From contig WTXG01000014.1 of assembly GCA_022496185.1 (NCBI GenBank), positions 124,001 through 188,000 on the forward strand: a stretch of 64,000 bases of DNA, written 5' to 3'. Position numbers and translations under genes: made by a program. The notes under the pieces were generated by a model. It did not search any database and was not told the DNA's origin. It worked only from the letters and a program-made list of their open reading frames with translations. Each line of letters opens with the position of its first letter. Position 1 is the stretch's first letter. Origin of the DNA: Multifurca ochricompacta. Lineage: Eukaryota; Basidiomycota; Agaricomycetes; Russulales; Russulaceae. Shown piece after piece: positions 34,389 to 43,924 of the stretch.

Positions 34389-37300
34389 TTTTTGATTGGC
34401 TCGACCCCATCGGCCTGGGCAAGAGCACTCCATGTAACTTCTGTGTACACTAGTCGTTTCAAGTCTTTAAAAATACCAGTACACTTTGAAACCAAACAGA
34501 AGACGGCTGACAGACGGATATTGATCGACTCTGGAGCTATGGATAATTTCATCAGCCAACAACTTCAGAGGACACTAGGACTGGGGACACAGTTACTTCC
34601 CCAAGAAAAAAATATTTGGAACATAGACGGGACGGCTAACAAAGCCAGGAAAATCACACATTGCTGTGACTTAGAAGTACAGGTTGGGGAGCGGACCAAG
34701 CAACTCTGTTTCCTCATTACAGATTTAGGAGACGAAGACATGGTTTTAGGGTACCCATGGCTAGCAGCATTCGAGCCCAAGATCAACTGGGCAGAAGCAA
34801 CGATGGACAAAGATTTCTACCCAGTTCTCATTACATCCCTGGGATATGACTATGCTGCACGACACCCCCTCACCCATGCCATCGTCATGGGATCGGCCAT
34901 CACCTGGAGTGACATGGAACCTGTGGATCAGGTGTATTGCTATGTTACAAAGGCATCAGAATTGGCCCAGGCAGAGGCACAGAAAAACCTGGAAAAGACA
35001 TTTGAAGAGGTAGTCCCTGCAGAATATCATCGACATTGGAAGGTTTTCTCAGAGGAAGAGTCACAACGTTTCCCTCCCTCTTGACCTTGGGATCACGCCA
35101 TTGATTTTGTCCCAAACGCTCCACAATTGGTAGATTGTAAGATCTATCCACTGTCTCAACCCGAAAAGGAAGCGCTCTCCACCTTCCTGGAGGAACACCT
35201 GGTGAAAGGATACATACAACCCTCCAACTCGCCCTATGCTTCACCCTTCTTTTTCATTAAAAAGAAGGACGGGAAACTGTGACCGGTACAGGACTACAGA
35301 CGGATTAACAAACTCATGGTGAAAAACAACTACCCACTTCCTCTGATCTCGGAAATTATCAATAAGATGCACGATAAAGCCCTGTTCTCAAAGATGGATG
35401 TTCGCTGGGGATACAATAACATTCGTATTTGAGAAGGTGACCAGCCCAAGGCCGCCTTTAAGACCAATCAAGGACTTTTTGAACCCAACATTATGTTCTT
35501 TGGCTTGACAAACTCACCGGCAACCTTCCAGTCTATGATGAATCATATTTTCCGCGACCTGATCCTTACAGAAGAAGTTGTGGTGTATATGGACAACATT
35601 CTAGTGGCCACAAAAGACAACATCCACCACCACCGAACCCGAGTCCACGAAGTACTGAATATTCTGGCAAAGCACGACCTCTATCTGAAACCCACCAAAT
35701 GCTCTTTCAAACAAAAAAGTGTTGAATACCTCGGTGTTATCTTAGAAGGGGGACAAGTACAAATGGACCCTGTAAAAGTACAAGGCATCTGAGAATGGTC
35801 CATCCCTCAGTGTACCAAAGACGTCTGGTCGTTCATTGGCTTCTGTAACTTCTACCGACGCTTCGTCAAGGGTTTTTCAGCCATCACTTGACCACTTAAC
35901 AACCTGTTGAAAAAGGATGTGCCTTGGCATTGGGACAAATTACAGCAGAAGGCATTCGACCAGATAAAAGCGATCATCAGCTCCGAGCCAGTCCTTAACC
36001 AACCCGATCTAGCCAAACCCTTCGAACTGGAAGTTGATGCTTCCATGTATGCCAATGGGGCAGTTTTATCACAGAGAGATATTGGAGGAATCCTTCACCC
36101 AGTTGCATTCTACTCAGAAACATTCTCATCAGCGGAAAGGAACTATGATATTTGGGACAGGGAATTACTGGCTATTGTAAAAGCACTATGACACTGGTGA
36201 CCATATCTGGCTGGATCCCCACATAAAACCATCATCTATACGGACCACTCCAACCTTCTTTATTGGCGAGAACCCCATAAGATCAGTCAACGAGTAGCAC
36301 GAGAGGTTTTGGAGCTCGAAGAGTACAACTTCACGCTCAAGCACCTACCTGGGGCTCGCAATGCACGAGCTGACGCCTTGTCCAGACCAACTGGACATGA
36401 TGAAGGAGAGAATGACAACGACAATATCGTCGTTTTACCAGAAGATGTCTTTGTGAAGACCACTGTTGTTAGCCTCCATGACATGGATCTATGGGCCCAA
36501 GTGACACAGAATATGAATCAGGAGCTGTGCAAATCCTGGGCAGAGCCGCACAACATAAAAATGAAAAACAACCTCTGGTGGAAAGACGGCGATCGATTGG
36601 TTGTCACCGGTGGCAACAACATTAAGAGGGGGGTGATCCATTTTCACCACGACCTTCCCTCTGCAGGACACCTGGGGATTGCAAACACCTACGCCCTCAT
36701 GAAACGAGATTATTGGTGGCTGAACATGAAAAAGGATGTAGAAGCATATGTCAAAGGATGTGCAGAATGTCAGGCAAACAAAGTAAACACTCACCCAAAA
36801 CCGCCGGCACTTTCACCCATTACACCGATAGCAACAGCTCCCTTCCAGACCATTGCCATGGACTTTATTGTCAAACTTCCACAGTCACAGGGATACAACT
36901 CGATACTCACCATCATGGACCATGACTATTCGAAGGCCGCCCTCTTCATCCCCTGCAACGAGACGATATCAGCAGAAGGAGTTGCGAAACTTTACCTTGA
37001 CCATGTCTATTGACACTATGGACTCCCTCAAAAGATCATCTCTGACTGAGACCCACAATTTGCCTCTATGTTCACCCGAGCCCTCTGTAAACGTCTCGAT
37101 ATCCAGCAGAACATCTCCACAGCATATCACCCTCAAACAGATGGTCAATCAGAGCGTACAAATCAATGGCTAGAACAGTATCTTCAATTTTGGTGTAACG
37201 AGTGACAGAACGACTGGGCAGAATGGCTGGCAACAGCTGAGTTCGCACATAATAGTTGGCCAAATGGAACGACAAAGGCCACCCCTTTCTCCCTTATTAT

Positions 37301-39152
37301 GGGATGGGACCCTCGCACCACATGGACAGACAAACCCACGAATGTACCGTCTGTGACACAGCATATTGGCCAATGGGAGGAGATACGGGAATTGGCCAGT
37401 AGGAATCTCCAGAAGGCACAAAGGACCCTGGCCGAGAAGCCCACTAGGTTTACGCCCTATCAGGTTGGAGATCAAGTCTGGTTAGAAGGGCGTAACATCC
37501 ACACGTCACACCCAACGGTGAAATTAGCTCCCAGACGCCACGGCCCCTTTGTGATCGAACAGAAGCTCTCAGATGTCACGTACAAACTCACGTTACCTGC
37601 CACCTGGAAGATACACCCCGTTTTCCACACCAGTCTTCTAACACCATACAAAGAGACTTCCATCCATGGACAGAATTTCCCTAGACCCCCTCCAGACCTA
37701 GTTGATGGAGAACCAGAATAGGAAGTAGAATGCATTGCTGACGCAAAATGGAAGGGACAAGGGTGCAATTGAAAACTCCATTATTTGATCAAATGGAAGG
37801 GATTCCCTGATGCCGATAACTCGTGGGAACCTGCTGCGGACGTCTTTGCGCCCAAGCTCATCGAAGACTTCTATAGACGCCATCCAGAGGCAGATAAAGA
37901 GCAAGGCAGAATGTGTGCTGTTGGACAGCTTCCTCCCCCACAACTGACCAAAATAACATCCATGTCACCATCCAAAGTCCATGCCTCCGCCGCCATTGAT
38001 GCATTTCCCCTATCTACTCCTGTGCATCCTCCTTCTCATCCACTTTCTCCTATTGACTACGATGCGACTGCCCAAGTGGCTGAAGGGGACAGAATCATCA
38101 ACATCGATGAAGATTTTAATTTGCCCAGACACCCCCATCCCAACAACCTGATCAATGTCGACTTCAGTGATGAAGTGCCAGAATTCCCTTTCTTCCCAAA
38201 CAACCCCAGCTCCCAGTTCTACTTCCTGCTTATGATCCCGTCATCCAAGAACAACGGCACCACAGAAATAGCCAAGTATATCTATTACACTAACAAGGGT
38301 ATGGATGTAGCCAGCTGTCTGGAAAAGGGAGGGCCAGTCTATGGAGCCCCAGTGTACCTGGAGGAGAAGAACGTCGACCGGCTTCACTATGTCCTGGGGC
38401 CAGAACATTTACAACACTTCTCAGCCCACGACCCGCACGCCTTTGCCATCAACAAGGTGCTCCGAGACTTACGAATGCCCCAATTGACTGCTGAGATCGC
38501 GCGGTTGCACAAATTCCAGGCACTTAGGGACAACCTAGAAATGCAACGTTGCAACTATGAGCAACAAATGGTGAAAATCAACCAAGGGGTTTTCGACATA
38601 GAGCATCACTTGACAAGCATCAGGACATGGTTGGAATGAGGAGAGGCATACCAAATCATTTCTGAACGGTACGCCAATATTTTCGCTCGACCACTCCCCC
38701 ATTGCCACCTTGACCTTGTGCCCCAGCTTAACCCCCATTGCCTCAAAATGCCATGCCTCCATGAAAACCCCAATGGTAAGCTTTGCTGGTGCTGTAGCAG
38801 CAAATATCATCTTAGCTGGTGCTGCCCCATGGCCAAGAAACAATGTCGACATTGCCAGAGTACCTTGCACTGGAGTCACCAATGTTTATTCCGATGACTC
38901 ACGCAGGCTCCCACCGTCCAGAACCCATCAGGGTGGTGTGGCAAATGTCTCTCCCACAACGCCGGTCACCGAGAAATTGACTGTCATGTTTACAATGGCT
39001 GCTTTTGCTGTGGGAGACGGGGGCCCTACAGTTTTCTACGAACACACATTTGCCCCACTGATGAAGAAAAGGAGAACTATGATGTGGACCACTATGCCGT
39101 AGCCAATGACTACCTCTCCTTGGTCCAGGATGACGATGGTATGCCAATCTAG
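34389..39152 (+). pseudogene. Gypsy A full element: pol with C-terminal extension
   Basis: One continuous frame of about 4.76 kb with no frameshift but 13 TGA and one TAG. Order: protease (RRILIDSGAMDNFISQ, about 34520; LGYPWLAAFEPKINW), RT ([12 protein letters not shown], about 35250; MFFGLTNSPATFQS; VVYMDNILVA), RNase H (LEVDASMYANGAVLSQR), integrase (HFHHDLPSAGHLGI, CAECQANK, AMDFIVKLP, AYHPQTDGQSERTN), chromodomain (YLIKWKGFPDADNSWEP, about 37780), then about 420 further codons. The extension holds EFPFFPNNPSS, GPVYGAPVYLEE, a helical segment and Cys/His clusters (about 38780-39060). The RT active site reads YMDN instead of YMDD. LTRs and frame indicate a recent copy. Confidence 0.92.
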
Positions 39153-39171
39153 CTGGCTCTGCTAGGACTTA

Positions 39172-39183
39172 GAGAGGGGGTAA
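39172..39183 (+). promoter_or_regulatory. Gypsy A polypurine tract
   Basis: GAGAGGGGGTAA directly precedes the 3' LTR, the expected plus-strand primer. Confidence 0.8.
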
Positions 39184-39777
39184 TGTTACAAACCCCGCTG
39201 CGTCATCTCATTCCCTTTTCCCTTCACATGACTTGCTGTTTGGATGTGTTTGTCCCTTTGTTGACTGTGTTGTGACTGGCATTGTACTTGTTTGTTCCTT
39301 ATCTCTGACTCATGCTGTGCTTATCTATGACTCGTACTTTACATCAGAATGCTTACGTATTTTCCCACCAGAGTCGCGACTATACCAGATTCGTCTACGT
39401 ATATTCTCATCTGGCCCACCCTGACTCCGTTCCCCATCCAGTTAGATTATGACTTCATTGATACATCAAGTACATTACTCCAATTCAGACTCCGACCTCT
39501 GTTACGTATATAAGGCCTGTCTAGATAGCCTGTGTGCCTCAGACTCAACTTCTTAATCGACTTGGTGCATTACCTTCTGGGTGATCTCTAAGACCCGACT
39601 CTTGAATCGTCTCAGTGCTTCTGGCACTCTTCCGCTCACCGGTACTAAGGGATTAGCTCCTTGGTATTGACTTCTCATCCGATCTCCGTGTACTTGAAAG
39701 ACAGTGCACACTTGACTTCGTAGTTTTGCTACACGACTTGTCACACGTCATGCTGAACGCCCACACCAGGCATTACA
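39184..39777 (+). repeat. Gypsy A full element: 3' LTR
   Basis: A 594-bp partner of 30953-31546, TGTTACAAACCCC to GGCATTACA. It differs from the 5' LTR at 18 sites, all CpG transitions, 7 of them mutated on this copy and 11 on the other. Confidence 0.95.
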
Positions 39778-39846
39778 TGTACCTGTCAAAACCCGCGGCA
39801 CTTACCTGCATGGGTATGAAAACCCTTGCTGATCCCTACTCCTTCC

Positions 39847-40341
39847 TGGGACCTGTCACATGCCCTGCTCCCCTCCCCATGATCACCTTTGTCTTTGTTT
39901 GCACTGCTTTACCTATGATTGGTCTCTTATCTCTTATCTCTTATCTCTTATCCTTACAACCAGACACTTACTTAATTCCCTATCAGAAGCGCAGCTCTAC
40001 GCCCTCCACTTTCATATATTCAGGCCCATATGACTCTACGATATCTTATCTTTAGATGCTCATTCAATTATGTATATAAGTCCACTGTAACTACATTGTA
40101 GACCTCAGACTCAACTTATTGAATACATCGGTGCTTGTCTTCTGGACATTTCCTGTTGGATCTCTGACTCATCCCTCTTGGTGTTTCTGACACCTTTCTG
40201 CTCAACATTGTCTAAGGGAACAGCCCCTTTTACTTTGACTCATCTCACCCAAACTCCAAGAAGCCTTATTGGTTTCTTATCTGATCCCGAACAATATGCT
40301 GTCACACAAGTCATGTGGTACATCCCACACCAGACGTAACA
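39847..40341 (+). repeat. Gypsy A copy 3: 3' LTR, second part
   Basis: This continues the LTR begun at 29459-29556 after the hAT insertion and ends GACGTAACA. It carries TATATAAG near 40073. The two parts sum to 593 bp, the normal family length, which confirms that they are one LTR. Confidence 0.9.
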
Positions 40342-40907
40342 ACAGGTCAGCCATACCCATCTTATTACCATCAAATGGATGGCCGTCACCATAAAACAGA
40401 CAGTGTGCAGCCCTAGTTGTGCCTACCCATAGTGAACACTAGTTGACACTGACTGGGCCAGTGACATGAACAATCAGAAGTCCACATCAGGTTTCATTTT
40501 CCTACTTGCTGGAGGAGCAATTAGCTGGAGCTCTAAGAAGCAACCATCCATTGCACTATCAAGCACTGAAGCTGAGTATATTGCTGGAGCCCATGCTGCA
40601 AAAGAAGCTGTCTGGTTATGTCAGTTACTAGCTGAGATCCACCAGAAAAGTGACTCACCAACAACCCTCTGCATGGACAATCAATCTGCAATATCTGTTG
40701 CCTGAAACCCTGAGTTCCACAATTGCACCAAACACATTGAGATAAGGCATCACTTCTTGAGGCACATGTGCAAAAACCAAGTCATTGAATTGAAATATGT
40801 GCCAATGGAAGAGCAACTTGCTGACATGTTGACAAAGGGCCTTGTCTGCAAGAAACACAAGAAGTTCATAGATGCAATGGGAGTTCAGCATGCAGGCTAA
40901 GGGGGTG
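40342..40907 (+). pseudogene. Copia lineage 3: RNase H end
   Basis: The frame from about 40440 to 40900 encodes the end of a Copia pol: SGFIFLLAGGAISWSSKKQ, STEAEYIAGAHAAKEAVWL, a CMDNQSAISVA stretch, then ADMLTKGL. One TGA at 40703 interrupts it. It is followed by a purine-rich AAGGGGGTG and an LTR start. It differs from Copia A in sequence (LSSTEAEYIA against QSTTEAEYMS), so it is another lineage. The 5' part was lost at the border to the Gypsy LTR. Confidence 0.8.
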
Positions 40908-41511
40908 TGTTGGAAGTGCAGCCATAGCATGCAATCAATTGATACTGGAGATGGCAGCCCAAGTCCAATCATTACTGTATCAATACAATATTCAGAGCAC
41001 ATGGGTCACACAATTTTTCTTTATCATAAAGACTCAGTAGCATAGTTAGAAACCTCAGTCTTTCTATCCCAAAGACTGAGGTCGGTACTCTCTGTATTAC
41101 AGCTACATTATCCCTTTGCTGATTCATTTGTGTAGCTACACATTTATAGGTATTAACAAATCATATAGTCTTTCTATCCCAAAGACTGAGCTACACATTT
41201 ATAGCTCACTACAGCCTCTCTACTATACATCTATACTTTGTTTTTTCCTTCTGGGTTTTGCACCATGTCCTTGTTGACTCTCCCTCATGTTCATAGTACC
41301 TAGTAGTTACATTATAGCCACACAATTGGGCACCATCCCACAAGTACATCAATAAACTCAATTCCAAAAAAAAAAAAAGCTTGGGCCTAAGCCAGGCCTA
41401 AGCTGCCCAGAAGCCATTGCTATGGCCCAGGCTTGAGTTTTGAAAAGCCTGAGCCGCCCAAAGCCGAGCCTAAGCCGCGGCTTTCAGGCCGAGCCGGGCC
41501 GTCACATCACT
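40908..41511. repeat. Copia lineage 3 LTR start, poly-A and hAT-type end
   Basis: TGTTGGAAGTGCAGCC at 40908 follows a polypurine tract and looks like a 3' LTR start. Direct repeats with AGTCTTTCTATCCCAAAGACTGAG lie inside. A 12-A run at 41367-41378 and a block rich in AAGCCGAGCC-type motifs end in GGGCCGTCACATCACTA (to 41511), whose reverse complement starts TAGTGATGTGAC like a hAT end. The LTR end and the partner hAT end were not found. This is the last transposon sequence before the host genes. Confidence 0.5.
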
Positions 41512-41578
41512 AACAACTTAGTTAGGCAATGTCTTGCATGCAGACAATAAACGAGATCTATTTTTGAAACAAAATATG

Positions 41579-43611
41579 CTATGGTCGGTAGTGGAACCTA
41601 TTAAGTGCAGAAGGTTGCTCGGATTTCGACGTGTCGTGCACCGTGACCCTCGTCCGTTCACCTTCAGCTCTTTGTTTAGCAAGGTGCTCGCGCAACGCCA
41701 CCTAGCCATCATTGTTAAACAAAGACAAAAGAACTTAAATCGAACTCACAGCTCTGGGGTCGATGACATTCTTTCGCTGCTTTCTCAGGTACCTAGCGCA
41801 AAACCAAGTAAGCCCGTGTGCCTGCAGATATATAGGACAGACGCACCGCTTGAGACTTTTACCTTTACCGCGCATCTTGCGTTTTTCCCTTTCCTCACGG
41901 TCGTGCTTAGACACGACCCCACGGTCCGCTGAACTGTCCACTGCCATCCCATCACTAAGTCTGTCCTCCGCCGTGTCCGCTTTTCCTTGAACATGCAAGC
42001 GATCGAGACGCGGCCGTCGGGCGAACGGGATCATACCTGGGTCCATCCCTTCCGTGAGTTTGGTTGGCGGTGCAAGTCCACCAAGGAACTCCGGGTTTAG
42101 TGTGATCATGTCTGATGGGACCTGAAGCAGGGATTAGCATCAGGACCCTCCTTCGAAGGTTCGAAGAGAGGGAGGGATAAAACCTTATCCAGCAGAGACT
42201 TGACCTCGCGTTCGCGGCGCGCCTTTGAGCCTTCGAAGGGGTCTGCCTCGGAGCTGTCAAAATTGGGCTCACCAGCACCCGGGACAAGTATGCAGGAGAC
42301 GCCTGCGGCATGGCCAATCGCAAGGACGTCTTGAAATGGACAGAATGTGAGAGATGCGTGGGGCTTCATCGGTTGGGGATGGGTCATATACAGTGGAGGT
42401 GGAGATGGCGCAGGATAGGGTGTGTATATCGAAGGCCGTGAGTACACCTAACCGGGCCACAGAATGTTCTCAATTAGTTCAATAAAAGCCGAAGATAGTA
42501 CGCACATTGATTGCACCGCCAGAGGCGACGGCGAGGCATCCTCTTTGACTCCATGCCAAAATGGCGTGACTACCGCGAGGGGTCCAGGACCGTAAAGGTT
42601 CGCCCCAACTACGGCAGTCCCATAACTTCACGGTACCATCTACACCTGCAGTGGCCATGTAACGACCTCCGGTGCTCTGGTCTACGGAGACACTGAAAAC
42701 TGGACCGAGATGCGCCAGTAGTCGCACCGCCGGATGTGGTAGGTTCGGGGTCCACAACGTTACAGTACCGTTCTGATGGCCGAGATGTATGACTGCGTTA
42801 TGTACGTTCTGGGTCATAGTCACACAGGCTCCAAGCTTTGTGCGGTGTTCTGCGACAAGTTTCCCTGTCGACGTGTCCTGATACTTCAAATACCCTGTAT
42901 TCCCCTATCAAGAACTTGAATTGAAGCAGTTAACAGAACCCATGCCAAAGCACATACAACGCTGGCAAGAAGCCAATGAAAAGGAAGGAACTCGAGTCGC
43001 GTGGGTTCAATGTGAGATTTCAGGCTATGAAGCTCGACACCATCACGATCGTAGATGAAGACATATTTCTTTTGGGCGACAGCATAATGCGAATGGTCCT
43101 GCAAAAAACTAGACGAGGTAACTACATAAGAGCCAGGGAACAATGATGGGACGTACGTTATATCCCGACAAGTCTCCCGCAGCTGCAGCTCCGAGTGCAT
43201 AGTCCCAGTTTTCCAGTCAAAGGTAGCAGTATGACCCTTTTGTCCAACAATAGCGATGTGTCTGCCATTGCGGGTGTATTTGACGCGGTACGGGCCACCG
43301 TCCAGCGCAAGTTCCTTCCTACCTCGTGCCGCTTCGACACCTATTGAATTGACTATCTCATCCTGAGATATTCGCCATGTTCGATCCATATCCCCTTCCA
43401 CTTCCATCTTTCCAGCTTCATTAGGTAGGAGAAGTTCAGCATCTTTGAGCAGAGCTTTGGATCGCTCAGCATGTGCAGATTGTCGATGTAGAATCGTTCG
43501 AAGCTTCTTGCTAGCTATGTGCTTATATTTCCTTGCTCTTTCTGATGCAGGGTCAGATGGCCTGAGAGACTTTGGAGGTGCGGTGTTTACTTTGGACACG
43601 AGTGAATCCAT
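41579..43611 (-). CDS. UTP7: UTP7/WDR46-type U3 snoRNP WD40 protein
   Basis: Small-subunit processome protein acting in nucleolar 18S rRNA maturation. The start ATG is at 43611 (MDSLVSKVN). A coiled basic N-terminus is followed by WD40 repeats (GGPYRVKYTRNGRHIAI; MATAGVDGTVKLWDCR) and the BING4CT-type C-terminal region with DPFEGSKARREREVKSLLDK and MITLNPEFLGG. The tail LRKQRKNVIDPRA is typical of the family. Introns are at about 42897-42950, near 42430-42505 (GTGCGTAC donor) and about 42115-42187. Near the end, introns following KSLKR and DPRA join the last exon ending FHYRP* at 41579. A possible in-frame intron near 43098-43158 is uncertain. The plus-strand neighbour is a transposon block ending 68 bp beyond the stop. 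Confidence 0.92.
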
Positions 43612-43924
43612 TAGAACTAGAAAACTAGGAAAATAGCAATAAACGACCTTGAAAACTTGAATAGCTGCAGACAAGAACCGGGCCGGTGTCCGTAAGTTGG
43701 CCAAGTTGTGTGTGAATTGAGAGTGAGTGTGCAAGTGCAGTGCAAGGAAAGTCTACTCTGTCCGTCCGTATATCAAAATAATTAACTACAGTACCGAATT
43801 CAATAAAGACTGTCCATCCGAGGCTAAAGGTCAAAAGTGCTCATGGGTTTATGGGTCCGCGGTATCAAACATTCTCCCCATTGTCCTGTCCTTTTCTCCT
43901 TACTTTATAAACGCCCTTGGCTCG
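43612..43924. other. Spacer between UTP7 start and glyoxal oxidase end
   Basis: 313 bp between two minus-strand genes, so it must hold the UTP7 promoter and the terminator of the upstream gene. No clear TATA box was picked out. Confidence 0.5.

Larger units (their letters stand above)
31568..34395 (+). pseudogene. Gypsy A full element: gag
   Basis: Gag starts at 31568, 21 bp after the LTR. After removing the solo LTR at 32108-33400 and one duplication copy it reads in one frame to a TGA at 34393. It holds the EFGYYVYH N-terminal part, a Pro-rich linker, the capsid part (KFMLKFKTFKNFNHD; DLDGYVARFRNLAKRAGY) and a CCHC knuckle (CFHCRAQGHMSQFC, about 34141-34182). Internal TGA stops at 31748, 33538 and 34042 interrupt it, at least one in place of a conserved Arg codon. 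The terminal GAT TTT TGA overlaps the -1 pol frame and may be the normal gag end. Confidence 0.87.
29557..39838 (+). mobile_element. hAT-like element with 8-bp duplication
   Basis: The left end TAGTGAATAGCAGGGG (29557) and right end CCCTTGCTGATCCCTA (to 39838) are imperfect inverted repeats. The flanks are a perfect 8-bp duplication CTCCTTCC at 29549-29556 and 39839-39846, the size made by hAT transposases. Without the inserted Gypsy (30953-39777) the element is about 1.46 kb and has no transposase frame, so it is non-autonomous. A second left-end-like sequence (TAGTGATTGGCAGGGG) starts at 29988, so it may be a composite. The CCCGTACCC-rich subterminal parts match 360-944. Confidence 0.85.

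Noticed and set aside
34389..39152. UGA recoded as arginine in a living retroelement
   Set aside because: Nearby host genes use TGA as a normal stop, and the LTR differences show that CpG transitions alone explain CGA to TGA.
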